From positions 1 through 43,198 of the forward strand of contig JBFHXP010000007.1 in the NCBI GenBank assembly GCA_041598875.1: 43,198 bases of DNA. The letters run 5' to 3'. A program made the translations under genes and the position numbers. The DNA is from JAKITW01 sp041598875. GTDB lineage: Bacteria; Desulfobacterota; Desulfobulbia; Desulfobulbales; BM004. Numbering within the stretch: the stretch's first letter is position 1; each line of letters starts with the position of its first letter. Positions 15,598 to 24,313 of this stretch are shown piece by piece. The notes beneath the pieces are model-generated. The model was not told where the DNA came from, made no database searches, and worked only from the letters and a program-made list of their open reading frames with translations.

Positions 15598-16602
15598 TCA
15601 TCCTCCAAGGGCCTCTCGGAGATAAGTGGCAGCCTCTTCAGGAGGCATGGGATTGATATAAAACCCGGACCCCCACTCAAACCCGGCAATGCTGGTCAGT
15701 TTGGGCCTGATCTCAAAATGCCAGTGAAAATGCTCCAGCGGCTCGGAACGCAAAGGCGCGCCGTGGAGAACAAAATTATAGGGAACATTGGGAATGCACG
15801 CATCAAGCCTTCTCATGCACTCGGAAAAGAGCATGGCAAGGGATTCAAAGGAAGATTCCTGGAGCATGACGTAGGACGAATAATGTTTTTTAGGCATTAT
15901 CCACATCTCAAAGGGAGAACGGGGTGCAAAGGGGACAATGGCCAGGAACTCATCATTTTCACTGACCACCCGGACTTTCTCGCGAACCTCCTGGCGGATG
16001 ATATCGCAGTAGATACACCGTTCCTTATAGGTATAATACGAGAGGCTGCCTTCCAGTTCAGAGACGATCAGCCGCGGCAGAATCGGCAGGGCCACCAGTT
16101 GGGAGTGGGTATGCTCAAGGGAAGCGCCCGCGGACCTCCCGTTATTCTTGAACACCATGACATAGCGGAATCGCGGATCACGACCCAGGTCTACAATCCG
16201 GTCACGAAAGGCGCGAAAGACGTTGGCCATCCGATAAGGCGGCAGGGAGATAAAGGTCTCATCATGGTTGGGGGTCTCAACCAGTACCTCGTGGGCACCG
16301 ATACCGTTCATCAAATCATAGATTCCGGCACCCTCCTTGTTCAGATCCCCCTCTATCACCAGGGCCGGATATTTATTGGGAACCACCCGCAGGCTCCACC
16401 CCGGCGTGTTGGCCGGAGACGTCACATTACGGCCGTATACCAGAACCTCCGGGGGGGTGGTGTTCTCATTCCCCTGGCACAGAGGACAGAATCCACCCGT
16501 GACCTTCGGCTCCTCAACAATGAAATCCGTTGGCCGCCGACTGCGCTCCTTGGAGATGATGATCCACCTCCCCAACACTGGGTCCTTTCGTAACTCTGGC
16601 AT
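15598..16602 (-). CDS. galT: Galactose-1-phosphate uridylyltransferase
   Basis: 334 residues. Two HIT-like halves: residues 38-44 hold the CPLC zinc pair, H164-T-H166-S-Q is the active-site HxHxQ with H166 as the uridylylated nucleophile, and HFHWHFEI near 291-298 is the second-half metal motif. The enzyme swaps UMP between UDP-glucose and galactose-1-phosphate in the Leloir pathway. With no other galactose genes nearby, a wider nucleotide-sugar role is possible; distant homologues include ADP-glucose phosphorylases. It is part of the minus-strand run, with 187 bases of apparently empty sequence before it. Confidence 0.85.
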   Translation of the reverse strand: MPELRKDPVLGRWIIISKERSRRPTDFIVEEPKVTGGFCPLCQGNENTTPPEVLVYGRNVTSPANTPGWSLRVVPNKYPALVIEGDLNKEGAGIYDLMNGIGAHEVLVETPNHDETFISLPPYRMANVFRAFRDRIVDLGRDPRFRYVMVFKNNGRSAGASLEHTHSQLVALPILPRLIVSELEGSLSYYTYKERCIYCDIIRQEVREKVRVVSENDEFLAIVPFAPRSPFEMWIMPKKHYSSYVMLQESSFESLAMLFSECMRRLDACIPNVPYNFVLHGAPLRSEPLEHFHWHFEIRPKLTSIAGFEWGSGFYINPMPPEEAATYLREALGG

Positions 16603-16789
16603 TCCGTCCTGTGTGCGGCCCGCACGAAAGCAAGCCCGCTGGTGCTCTGAAATTACAACCGGTACATATACTCCTGGCCCGGTCTCGGATTCCGCCGGGG
16701 CGTTTCACCCCTGCCGGAAGATTTCTTCACTGCAAAAAAAACCCGCGTGAACCGGCAACGGCCCGAAACCGACACCGGCGCGTATCACC

Positions 16790-17155
16790 TCATGGTTGCG
16801 CGTGCTCCCGCTCATGCTGTTCCTGGGCGGTCTTGCACTTGACGCAGAGTGTGGTCACCGGACGGGCCTCCAACCGTTTCTCGCCGATATCCTCCTCACA
16901 CACCTCGCAGACACCATAGGTATTGCCCTCGATCCTTTCCAGGGCCTCGCGGATCTTGGAAAGAAGCTTCCGCTCCCGGTCACGGATCCGCAACTCGAAG
17001 TTACGATTCGATTCAGCGGTTGCACGATCCGTGGGATCTGGATAGTTATCATTACTATCAGTCATTTCCAGAAGAGTCTTCTCAGCCTCGTCCAGTATTT
17101 TCTGACTCATGTCCTCAAGTTTTTTCTTGAAATATCCCTGCAGTTCCTTGTCCAT
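16790..17155 (-). CDS. dksA: DksA/TraR-family RNA polymerase-binding factor
   Basis: 121 residues. A coiled-coil hairpin (about 8-75) with the tip motif D40-P-T-D43-R-A45 matches the functional DxxDxA of DksA. A C4 zinc finger (C83, C86, C104, C107) and a C-terminal helix follow. DksA enters the secondary channel of RNA polymerase and, with ppGpp, tunes rRNA and amino-acid promoters. The start at 17155 has GGGAGA 7 nt upstream; a frame start 11 codons earlier lacks one. The intact tip acid pair argues for a functional DksA rather than a TraR-like relative. Confidence 0.92.
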   Translation of the reverse strand: MDKELQGYFKKKLEDMSQKILDEAEKTLLEMTDSNDNYPDPTDRATAESNRNFELRIRDRERKLLSKIREALERIEGNTYGVCEVCEEDIGEKRLEARPVTTLCVKCKTAQEQHEREHAQP

Positions 17156-17248
17156 CGTTATTCTCCCGGTTACACTGACAAGCAGCACATGACATCATGC
17201 AGCCTGAAACGCCTTACCCTCTTCCAACAAACAGGATATGCCTACGTC

Positions 17249-17746
17249 TCATCTTGCCTGATAGATCCCGCTCTTTCCGCCTGACTTGCTCAGCAGCCGG
17301 ATATCGCGGACTACCATGCCCCTATCAACAGCCTTACACATATCATATATCGTCAAGGCGGCCACGGAAACCGCGGTCAACGCCTCCATTTCAACGCCCG
17401 TCTTGCCAAGACATCTGACCACCGACTGTATCAGAACCGCACACTCATCCTCAGTAAAACTGAAGGAAATTTCCACTTTATCAAGGAGAAGGGTGTGGGT
17501 CAACGGAATCAGCTGGTCTGTATTCTTTGCCGCCATAATCCCGGCAATCCGGGCAATTCCCAGCACATCCCCCTTGCCGATGGAACCTGCCTTGACTTTG
17601 TCAAAGGCCTCGCGGGACATATGGACGCTGCCGGCGGCAATCGCCTCGCGCTCCGTATCCGCCTTGGCTCCGACATCAACCATTCTGGCGTTGCCGGTTT
17701 CGTCAAAATGGCTCAACACCTTTTCCACCGCTTTCCTCGATACCAC
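17249..17746 (-). CDS. moaC: Cyclic pyranopterin monophosphate synthase MoaC
   Basis: About 165 residues. FDETGNARMVDVGAK at the N-terminus, KKGDVLGIARIAGI-like and LIPLTHTLLLDKVEI strands, and VEMEALTAVSVAALTIYDM are MoaC hallmarks. MoaC turns the MoaA product into cyclic pyranopterin monophosphate in molybdenum-cofactor synthesis, which anaerobes need for formate dehydrogenases and similar enzymes. The start is unclear: GTG at 17746 opens the frame, but GTG at 17728 has GAGG 6 nt upstream, and a TTG just before SHFDE is also possible. It lies 47 nt after dnaJ's upstream neighbour order would predict no coupling, so it may be independently read. Confidence 0.9.
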   Translation of the reverse strand: MVSRKAVEKVLSHFDETGNARMVDVGAKADTEREAIAAGSVHMSREAFDKVKAGSIGKGDVLGIARIAGIMAAKNTDQLIPLTHTLLLDKVEISFSFTEDECAVLIQSVVRCLGKTGVEMEALTAVSVAALTIYDMCKAVDRGMVVRDIRLLSKSGGKSGIYQAR

Positions 17747-17792
17747 GTGGGGCCACAGACACCTGCTGCGGCTTTAAAGGCCGGTCCAACCG

Positions 17793-18899
17793 CTAAAAAT
17801 TAAACAGCTTCTTCAAAAAACCTTCACCATGGCTGTCTTCACCTTTTTCCCGCTCCAACGCCCCGAACTCCTTGAGCAGTTCCACCTGGCGCTTGCTCAA
17901 TTTGGTCGGGGTCACGATCTGCGCCTCAACAAACATATCGCCGCGGCCATGACCACGAAGATTGGGGACGCCCTCGTTTTTCAGGGTAAAGACCCGCCCT
18001 GCCTGGGTTCCCTTGGGAATGGAAATCTCTTTCTTCCCATGAATAGTAGGGACATCCATCTTGCACCCGAGTGCCGCCTGATCAAAGGAGAGGGGAAGAC
18101 GGCAATAAATACTGTCACCCTCTCTTTGGAAAAATTCATGGGCATCTACATGGATGACAACATAGAGATCCCCGGAACCACCGCCCCGGCGCCCTCCCTC
18201 GCCCTCACCCCGCAGACGCATCCGCGAACCTGTATCCACTCCGGCCGGCACCTTGAGGGAGACCTTCTTCTTGCGGCCGATAAGCCCCTCGCCGGAACAG
18301 TCGTTGCACGGTTCGGTGATCATCTGCCCCTGGCCTTGGCACCGCGGACACGTGGAGCTGATCTGAAAAAAGCCCTGGGCCCGGAGTATCTGGCCACGTC
18401 CCTGGCAGGCGGAGCAGGTCTCAGCCTGATATCCGGGTCTCAACCCGGACCCCTCGCAGGTCCAGCAGGTTTCGCGCTTTAAGATCTCGACCTCTTTCTC
18501 AACGCCGTGCACCGCTTCCATAAAGGAAATGGTCATGTCATACCGGAGGTCCGAACCGGCAACAGGGCCGTTCCTGGTCTGCCGCCGCCCGCCGAAACCG
18601 CCGAAGAGATCACCAAAGATATCGCCAAAGCTTGAAAAGATATCCTCGTAATTACCAGGGCCTCTGTAGCCGGAATTTTTCAGGCCCTGATGGCCGTATG
18701 CATCATAGATCTGGCGCTTCTGGGCATCACTCAAGACCTCGTAGGCCTCGGTGGCCTCCTTGAATCTCTCTTCCGCTTCCTTGTTATCCGGATTCCGGTC
18801 CGGATGGTATTTCATGGCCAGCTTACGATAGGCCTTTTTTATTTCATCGCCTGAAGCCGTCCGCGACACACCGAGTAATTGATAATATTCCGCCTCCAT
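17793..18899 (-). CDS. dnaJ: Molecular chaperone DnaJ
   Basis: 368 residues, class I DnaJ. The J domain (1-70) has the HPD motif within YHPDRNP. A Gly/Phe-rich stretch follows (FSSFGDIFGDLFGGFGG), then four zinc-finger repeats CWTCEGSG, CSACQGRG, CPRCQGQG and CNDCSGEG, then the C-terminal substrate-binding domains. It stimulates DnaK ATPase and delivers unfolded proteins. No dnaK or grpE is adjacent. ATG 18899 begins the recognised J domain (MEAEYYQLLGV); an in-frame ATG 5 codons upstream is possible. The gene lies 23 nt downstream of rpoZ and is probably cotranscribed with it. Confidence 0.95.
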   Translation of the reverse strand: MEAEYYQLLGVSRTASGDEIKKAYRKLAMKYHPDRNPDNKEAEERFKEATEAYEVLSDAQKRQIYDAYGHQGLKNSGYRGPGNYEDIFSSFGDIFGDLFGGFGGRRQTRNGPVAGSDLRYDMTISFMEAVHGVEKEVEILKRETCWTCEGSGLRPGYQAETCSACQGRGQILRAQGFFQISSTCPRCQGQGQMITEPCNDCSGEGLIGRKKKVSLKVPAGVDTGSRMRLRGEGEGGRRGGGSGDLYVVIHVDAHEFFQREGDSIYCRLPLSFDQAALGCKMDVPTIHGKKEISIPKGTQAGRVFTLKNEGVPNLRGHGRGDMFVEAQIVTPTKLSKRQVELLKEFGALEREKGEDSHGEGFLKKLFNF

Positions 18900-18922
18900 A
18901 ATCCAACATCCCAACCAGCCCC

Positions 18923-19180
18923 CTAGGCCGATTCACCCTCTTCCTTCTGGGCAACAACTTCGGGCTGCTTCCGGGACAACTCCCGGATATTTGCCGAACT
19001 CACCTTGCCACTTGCAATCTCCCGAAGCGCCATTACCACTTCCTTGTTTTTTCTGTTTGTTACCAGCAGTTTTGAGCCCCGGCGAAGCTGCTTGATCCGG
19101 GAGACCGCCAGATGGATAAGGGCGAATCGATTTTGATCCTCAATTTTTTCCAAACAATCTTCAACAGTTATTCTTGCCAT
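18923..19180 (-). CDS. rpoZ: RNA polymerase omega subunit
   Basis: 85 residues. MARITVEDCLEKIEDQNRFA, then LIHLAVSRIKQLRRGS, is the omega signature. It assists assembly and stability of core RNA polymerase and forms part of one ppGpp site, which pairs naturally with dksA two genes away. A GGAGG lies about 12 nt before the ATG. The roughly 120-nt gap to purA holds a GC-rich imperfect hairpin that may end purA transcription. Confidence 0.95.
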   Translation of the reverse strand: MARITVEDCLEKIEDQNRFALIHLAVSRIKQLRRGSKLLVTNRKNKEVVMALREIASGKVSSANIRELSRKQPEVVAQKEEGESA

Positions 19181-19301
19181 AGCAGTTTAACGCCTCCGCT
19201 TGAAGTAGCATCACTTAATCGTGAAATAAAACCTGTAAAATATAATCCATCATCGCTTATTAGCAATCTTTTTATCCGGGGGTTTCCCGGACCCGGGGAT
19301 A

Positions 19302-20600
19302 TCAACTCTCAAAGGGGTTTCGCAGCAGCAAGGTCTCGGCCCGGTCCGGACCCACGGAAACTATTATCGCGGGCACACCGGTAAGATCCTCGATGCGGCG
19401 GATATAGTCGCGGGCCGCTCCCGGCAGATCCGCGAATGCCCTGACATGATCGATTTCCGCCTGCCAACCCGGCACCTCTTCATAGACCGGCTGCACCCGC
19501 TGGGTGGCCCGGATATTGCCGGGCATGGTTTGATACCCCTGCTCTCCATCCAGGTAGGAAGTGGCGATCTTCAACGCGGGCTGACCGCTCAGGACATCAA
19601 GCTTGGTAATCGCCAGCCCGGTAACCCCGTTCAGCCGAACCGCGTCATTGGCAACAACCATGTCGAGCCAGCCGCAGCGCCGCCGGCGCCCGGTGGTGGC
19701 CCCGAACTCGCCGCCCTTGCGCTGCAGTTCGTCGCCCACCGCATCAAAAAGCTCCGAGGGAAAGGGTCCGCTGCCCACCCGGGTTGTATAGGCCTTGAGA
19801 ATACCGATCACCGAATCAATATGGGAGGGCCCGAAACCGGACCCGATGCAGGCATTGCCAGCCACGGTGTTCGAAGAGGTAACAAAGGGGTATGTTCCGT
19901 GGTCAATATCAAGCTGGGTACCCTGCGCCCCCTCAAAAAGGATATGCTTTCCCGCCCTGCGGGCGATATCCAGCTCCAGCGAGACATTGCCGACATAGGG
20001 GGCAAGCTGTTCGGCATACTGCTGAAACTGGTCATGGATCTCATCAAAGGAGACCGGGGCGGCGCCAAATCGCTTGGTCAGCTGAAAATTTTTCTCCTCA
20101 ACATACTCCTGGAGCTTGTCCCGAAAAAGGGAGTCATCAAGAATATCTCCCATCTTGACGCCCTTGCGGAGTACCTTGTCGCCGTAACATGGTCCGATGC
20201 CGCGCCCCGTGGTTCCGATTTTCTTTTCGCTGCTGGTACTCGCTTCCTGGGCATGATCCAGGGCCTTGTGATAGGGCATTATCAGATGGGCGTTCTCACT
20301 GATCCGCAAACGCTCCGGAGTCACCGCCAGGCCGCTTGCCGCAAGACCCCGCATCTCCTCCAGCAACACCCCGGGATCAATAACCACTCCGTTGCCGATC
20401 ATGCACTTCTTCTCTTCGTAAAGAATCCCCGACGGAATGATATGGAATATAAATTTCTTTCCTTCAACCACCAGGGTATGGCCCGCATTATTGCCGCCCT
20501 GAAAACGGACGACACAGTCCGCATAATGTGTCAGCAGGTCAACGATCTTTCCCTTGCCTTCATCTCCCCACTGGGTTCCAACCACAACCACATTGGCCAT
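19302..20600 (-). CDS. purA: Adenylosuccinate synthetase
   Basis: 432 residues, full length. The N-terminus MANVVVVGTQWGDEGKGKIVD is the GTP-binding signature, and the family motif around STSSEKKIGTTGRGIGP contains catalytic residues. It couples IMP and aspartate using GTP, the first committed step to AMP. AGGAGAAGATA stands just upstream of the ATG. It is the first gene of the minus-strand run. A 490-residue open frame on the plus strand (19446-20918) is its antisense shadow. Confidence 0.97.
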   Translation of the reverse strand: MANVVVVGTQWGDEGKGKIVDLLTHYADCVVRFQGGNNAGHTLVVEGKKFIFHIIPSGILYEEKKCMIGNGVVIDPGVLLEEMRGLAASGLAVTPERLRISENAHLIMPYHKALDHAQEASTSSEKKIGTTGRGIGPCYGDKVLRKGVKMGDILDDSLFRDKLQEYVEEKNFQLTKRFGAAPVSFDEIHDQFQQYAEQLAPYVGNVSLELDIARRAGKHILFEGAQGTQLDIDHGTYPFVTSSNTVAGNACIGSGFGPSHIDSVIGILKAYTTRVGSGPFPSELFDAVGDELQRKGGEFGATTGRRRRCGWLDMVVANDAVRLNGVTGLAITKLDVLSGQPALKIATSYLDGEQGYQTMPGNIRATQRVQPVYEEVPGWQAEIDHVRAFADLPGAARDYIRRIEDLTGVPAIIVSVGPDRAETLLLRNPFES

Positions 20601-21092
20601 TATCTTCTCCTAATCATTTCCACTGCCGACCGGGGAACGCGCCGCAGCCGACAGACATATACTGTTTTTTCCGCACAGGCCGGCTCACCAGAGACCGACC
20701 GCGCCACTGCAACCAAAACCCACCGCTTCAATATCACAAAACATATTATCATAGCCAAAGGCTCTGCAAAAGTCAATAAACAGGCCGCAGCCTGCCAGGC
20801 CCCGGGTATCTTGACACACCAGGCCAAATACCGTAGAGTGCCGCCAGAATCATCCGGCATTATTCCGGTCTCCACCGGTGAATGCCACTGGTGTAAGGTG
20901 GCTGTCTCAGCCCGCTGAAACACCGACCCGCGGTACCGGTTCACGCCCGGGCATATTTCTTTGATTACAGACGCTTTTTTTTGCAGACAAAAAGATAAAG
21001 CACGACTCCGGCGCAGTGTTTGACGGCACCCCAGCTCTATTCCTGCTGGAACCTGCGGCCAGGCCCACTGCCACCGCACCGAGAGGACAGAA
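20601..21092. other. 492-base divergent intergenic region between purA and tatB
   Basis: I see no gene with a family match here. Open frames entering from both sides are antisense continuations of purA or tatB. It must hold the divergent promoters of purA and tatB, but I could not find a convincing -35/-10 pair. No tRNA-like T-arm is present. Confidence 0.5.
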
Positions 21093-21530
21093 ATGTTTGG
21101 AATCGGACTCCCTGAACTGATCCTGATCATGGCCGTGGCCTTAATCGTTGTCGGCCCGGAAAAACTGCCGGAGCTGGCCAAATCCCTTGCCAAAGGGGTA
21201 CTTGAACTGAAAAAGGCCGCCAACAGCCTCAAGGAACAACTCAATGATGACGAAGGGAAAAAACCCTGGGACGATATCACCGCTGACAACGACAAGCTGG
21301 CCCTGGCCTATAAAAACCTTCCCCCCGCGGTAGTTGACCCCGAACAGGGAGTGGATAGGGACCAGCCCGGAGAGGATAGGCCGGGCGAGGATCCGGAGCC
21401 CGCGGCCGCCGGGGTCGCCCCGGGACACGACCTGTTCCAGGCGCCTGCCGACAGGCCAGCGATTGCCGACACCAGGGGCAACAATGAGGCAGCTTCCACT
21501 CCCCCGATCAAGGAAGAGAACACCGCATGA
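21093..21530 (+). CDS. tatB: Sec-independent protein translocase TatA/TatB-family subunit, probably TatB
   Basis: 145 residues. MFGIGLPELILIMAVALIVVGPEKLPELAK gives the single N-terminal transmembrane helix, Gly-Pro hinge and start of an amphipathic helix. Glu at position 8 and the long charged tail (Pro/Glu/Asp-rich, about 75-145) favour TatB over TatA, though naming in this phylum is inconsistent. TatB and TatC form the receptor for twin-arginine signal peptides. It overlaps tatC by 4 nt (ATGA), so the two are coupled. A separate tatA is not in the window. Confidence 0.88.
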   Translation: MFGIGLPELILIMAVALIVVGPEKLPELAKSLAKGVLELKKAANSLKEQLNDDEGKKPWDDITADNDKLALAYKNLPPAVVDPEQGVDRDQPGEDRPGEDPEPAAAGVAPGHDLFQAPADRPAIADTRGNNEAASTPPIKEENTA

Positions 21531-22270
21531 CCGAAGGCCCGGAGTATATCCGCACCCATCTCGCTGAACTGCGGCAGCGGGTCCTCTACTCATTCCTCGC
21601 CATACTCGGCTGCGCCGCTCTTGCCTATATCTACTCCGAGCCGATCAGCCGATTTTTCATGGCTCCGCTCTTTTCCTCGCAACACGAAGCGGTCAAGCTG
21701 ATATACACCAACCTCACCGAAGCCTTTATCACCTACCTGAAAATGGCCCTGCTGGTGGGGATCATCCTCAGTTTCCCCATACTTCTCTACCAGGCCTGGA
21801 TGTTCGTGGCCCCGGGGCTTACCCGAAAAGAAAAAAGAATCACCGCCACCATAATCTTCTGGGCCACCGCCCTCTTTGCTGGAGGAATTTTTTTCGCATA
21901 CTTTATCGTACTCCCGGAGATTCTTTCTTTTTTCATGGGGTTCGCCACCCCGGAACTCGAACCGCTCCCAAAGATAGGGGGCTACCTCACCTTTGTCGCC
22001 CGCACCTGCCTGGCATTCGGCCTGGCATTTGAAATTCCCTTTCTGATGGTCATGGCGGCCAAGACCGGGCTGGTGAGCCGGAACTATTTCAGCACGCGGA
22101 GAAAATATTACTATCCGGCGATCCTGGTTCTCGCCTTTCTCCTCACCGCAGGCGAACCAACCGCCACCATACTTCTTTCCGCCCCCCTTGTCGGCCTCTA
22201 CGAGACGGGGATACTGGTGATCCGCCTTTTCACATCCCGGCCCGCCGCCGAACCACCCGTGGAATCTTAG
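21527..22270 (+). CDS. tatC: Sec-independent protein translocase TatC
   Basis: 247 residues with six membrane helices. The conserved cytoplasmic N-terminus HLAELRQRV carries the signal-peptide-binding Glu, and FELPF-like FEIPF appears near residue 170. It is the core of the twin-arginine receptor in the inner membrane and needed for export of folded cofactor-containing enzymes. It is coupled to tatB and followed directly by the accessory island, so its end marks a boundary between core and variable DNA. Confidence 0.95.
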   Translation: MTEGPEYIRTHLAELRQRVLYSFLAILGCAALAYIYSEPISRFFMAPLFSSQHEAVKLIYTNLTEAFITYLKMALLVGIILSFPILLYQAWMFVAPGLTRKEKRITATIIFWATALFAGGIFFAYFIVLPEILSFFMGFATPELEPLPKIGGYLTFVARTCLAFGLAFEIPFLMVMAAKTGLVSRNYFSTRRKYYYPAILVLAFLLTAGEPTATILLSAPLVGLYETGILVIRLFTSRPAAEPPVES

Positions 22271-22401
22271 CCGGGCGGCTGGCGCAGGGGTGAGGCGGGG
22301 GTGATGGTTCCTCCGAGACTGCACGCCCCCCCCTCTTCCCCCCTTTTCTGCCAGGCATCCTGATCACCTCTTGACCTCCAAAGGAATGCAGTTGACAATT
22401 C

Positions 22402-23385
22402 ATGTCCAGTATTTCTAGGACGTTCGGCGGGCCTGCCGGGTTGGGCAATGCATCCAACGGCACGGTGAACAATGAATACGGAGAGTGCGGCTGCGGGGTC
22501 ATGGTTGCCAATCCCGGCGCAACCATGGAGATGCAGTACGAATATGATGATAATCTTGTTGCCGAGGCGGATGGATCCGGTACTATCAGCAAGGAGTATC
22601 TTTACCTTGGCAACAACCGGCTGGCCATGGTGGATGTGCCCACCGGCGAGATCTACACCTTTCTCAACGACCGGCTGGGAACCCCCATCATGATGACCGA
22701 TGCCACCAACACGGTGGTCTGGGAGGCAACGTATTCGCCGTTTGGCGAGGCGAGTGTTAACCCCAACTCAAGTGTGGTGAATAATTTTCGGTTTCCGGGC
22801 CAGTACTATGACAAGGAGACCGGGTTTCATTATAATTGGCACAGATATTATGATCCGACTACTGGTAGGTATTTAACCCCTGATCCTATCGGGTTGGCTG
22901 GGGGGATTAATCTGTATGGGTATGTCCAAAATAATCCGGTTAATTTGACTGACCCTCTGGGACTTTGGGTGCCCCAAGCAATTGGTGCAGCTGTTGGGCT
23001 GGGTTTTGAAGGATATAGGCAATACCAATCAGGTAATCTTGATGTGGGTCGACTTGCGATGGCTGCTGCGACCGGTGCTTTAGGCGGATTTGGCAGCTCA
23101 CTGGCTACAGGAATGTTATTTGGTGCTTCTGCCAATATGCTGAATACTGCTTATCAACAAGCAGATGATCCCTGCCAGTCAATTAATATGGGAGATGTTT
23201 TAAGAAGTGGACTTTATGGGGCTGGTGGTGGCTCAATAGGTTATGCAGGAGGTGCATTGGGCAGAAATATTTTTCGACCTACAAATCCTATTGGGCAAAC
23301 TTTAGGGCAGCTGCCGGCGCATCATTATGGTGCATCAGGTTCAGCAATTGGTGCGGCAACAGGAGGCTTCTTTGCAAATCAATAA
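22402..23385 (+). CDS. Truncated Rhs protein: C-terminal core plus variable tip
   Basis: 327 residues, where complete Rhs proteins exceed 1000. Residues about 50-190 are the end of an Rhs/YD-repeat barrel, with LNDRLGTP, the core motif GxYYDKETGFHYNWHRYYDPTTGRYLTPDPIG and the boundary motif NPVNLTDPLGLW. After that the last 138 residues are unlike the core: Gly/Ala-rich and weakly hydrophobic, with no toxin family I recognise. The DNA turns AT-rich at that boundary, as expected for exchanged Rhs tips. An in-frame TGA stands 2 codons before the ATG, so the N-terminal cage is absent. It is either an orphan tip used for recombination or a remnant. Its stop overlaps the next small gene. Confidence 0.75.
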   Translation: MSSISRTFGGPAGLGNASNGTVNNEYGECGCGVMVANPGATMEMQYEYDDNLVAEADGSGTISKEYLYLGNNRLAMVDVPTGEIYTFLNDRLGTPIMMTDATNTVVWEATYSPFGEASVNPNSSVVNNFRFPGQYYDKETGFHYNWHRYYDPTTGRYLTPDPIGLAGGINLYGYVQNNPVNLTDPLGLWVPQAIGAAVGLGFEGYRQYQSGNLDVGRLAMAAATGALGGFGSSLATGMLFGASANMLNTAYQQADDPCQSINMGDVLRSGLYGAGGGSIGYAGGALGRNIFRPTNPIGQTLGQLPAHHYGASGSAIGAATGGFFANQ

Positions 23386-23665
23386 TTGGTTCGATTTTGT
23401 AATTTTCAGTTTAGTTACACTTGCTGTCACCTTAATTGGGCTGCCTGTCTCGTTTTATTTGCTCAAAAAAGGTGCCGAAGGATTTGCAAAATATAAATTC
23501 GCTAAATTGCCAGGAAACTTTCTCATAGCTCCCGGCTTAGGGAGTTACTCTGTTGAAATAATTTTTTATGGCTTGCTCATATTTGCCTTTTCTGTTTGGT
23601 ACCTTTTTTTTGATAAGGGTGGGCAATTAGGTAATTTTATAAACCAAGCAAGATCGTTTTTTTGA
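23372..23665 (+). CDS. Small two-helix membrane protein, candidate immunity partner of the Rhs tip
   Basis: 97 residues if started at TTG 23372, which has a perfect AGGAGG 5 nt upstream; the earlier ATG at 23327 lies deep inside the Rhs frame and has no such site. Two hydrophobic segments (about 9-27 and 63-82) flank a Lys-rich loop. I recognise no family. Known Rhs loci place a small immunity gene immediately after the toxin tip, and this gene overlaps the Rhs stop by 14 nt and shares its AT-rich composition. A membrane immunity protein would imply a membrane-acting tip. This role is inferred from position alone. Confidence 0.6.
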   Translation: MQINNWFDFVIFSLVTLAVTLIGLPVSFYLLKKGAEGFAKYKFAKLPGNFLIAPGLGSYSVEIIFYGLLIFAFSVWYLFFDKGGQLGNFINQARSFF

Positions 23666-24043
23666 AGGTAGTGGAAGGAGTTAACCGCCTTTTCTTTTTA
23701 CAGGGAGCCCTTGAGGGCGGACGGGTGGCCGGGGCCGGGGGATGTAATCGTAAGTGGTTGGCGGGTTTTGTGCTCTGGTATGTTGCATAAAATTCATTAT
23801 GTTTGATGCAGCGTGGCCGGAGGCCGTAACGAGCTTGTTACCGCACTTTACATAACGCAATTTTATGCGCCCGACAGGGACGGCATCCGATGCGCAGCCG
23901 CCGGACATAGCCTGCACAAAATATGAGAACCACAGTACCGATGCAGTTTCTTCTATCCGATAAAGACAGGGCTGCGAGGGCAGGAAGCGGAAGACGCGTT
24001 TTTTGCGACTGAAGCCCGAGCACGTCAGAGCCTCCGCATCATC
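23666..24043. other. 378-base gap with an inverted repeat and no convincing gene
   Basis: Short minus-strand frames (23681-23917 and 23838-24023) have no family resemblance and cross the palindromes, so I do not call them. The composition returns to GC-rich soon after the membrane-protein gene. The main structure is the inverted repeat at 23785-23867. Confidence 0.5.
23785..23867. repeat. Nested inverted repeat (cruciform-like)
   Basis: The outer arm GCATAAAATTCATTATG (23785-23801) pairs with CATAACGCAATTTTATGC (23851-23868), apart from three bases near the inside. Within the 49-nt interior lie GGCCGGAGGCC (23815-23825) and GTAAC-GAGCTT-GTTAC (23826-23841). It could be a recombination or mobile-element end, or a transcript hairpin after the Rhs module. 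The core sites do not match integron attC. Confidence 0.6.
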
Positions 24044-24313
24044 TTACGGGAAATAACGGTAGATTTCGCTTCTATGGAGAACGCGGACAAAGGTGATGGT
24101 ATCGCCGTCAATAATCAGCCCAATCCTGTAGCTGCCCGACCTGATGCGATAATAAGAACCTTCTGCTTTGAGTTTTTTTAGATTTGTTATGTCGGTGAGT
24201 GAATCGGCGGATTCTACTGCCTGTATGATCTCTTCAATCCGTGCCAGCAGCTTTTTGTCTTTGCTGTGCCGCTCGATATCTTTGACAAAGCTTTTCTTGA
24301 ACTCTGCTATCAT
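24044..24313 (-). CDS. RelE/ParE-family toxin
   Basis: 89 residues. The pattern FKKSFVKDIERH, LKKLKAEGSYYRIRSGSYRIGLIIDGD, VRVLHRSEIYRYFP is that of the RelE/ParE fold, with the basic YRIR..YRIG strand and the conserved C-terminal RxxIYR. RelE types cleave mRNA at the ribosome and ParE types poison gyrase; the Arg/His-rich end leans towards RelE, without proof. Its ATG overlaps the antitoxin stop by 4 nt. It is the last gene of a three-gene minus-strand unit. Confidence 0.85.
   Translation of the reverse strand: MIAEFKKSFVKDIERHSKDKKLLARIEEIIQAVESADSLTDITNLKKLKAEGSYYRIRSGSYRIGLIIDGDTITFVRVLHRSEIYRYFP

Noticed and set aside
19446..20918. A 490-codon open frame on the plus strand
   Set aside because: It is antisense to purA and runs into an empty gap; no domain is recognisable.
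20601..21092. tRNA-like T-arm near 20938
   Set aside because: GGTTCACGCC lacks the conserved T-loop A, and no acceptor or anticodon stem pairs with it.
23681..23917. A 78-codon minus-strand frame after the Rhs module
   Set aside because: It crosses the nested inverted repeat, has no good ribosome site and no known family.
23785..23920. Possible integron attC site
   Set aside because: The outer arms do not contain RYYYAAC/GTTRRRY core sites, and no integrase or cassette array is present.
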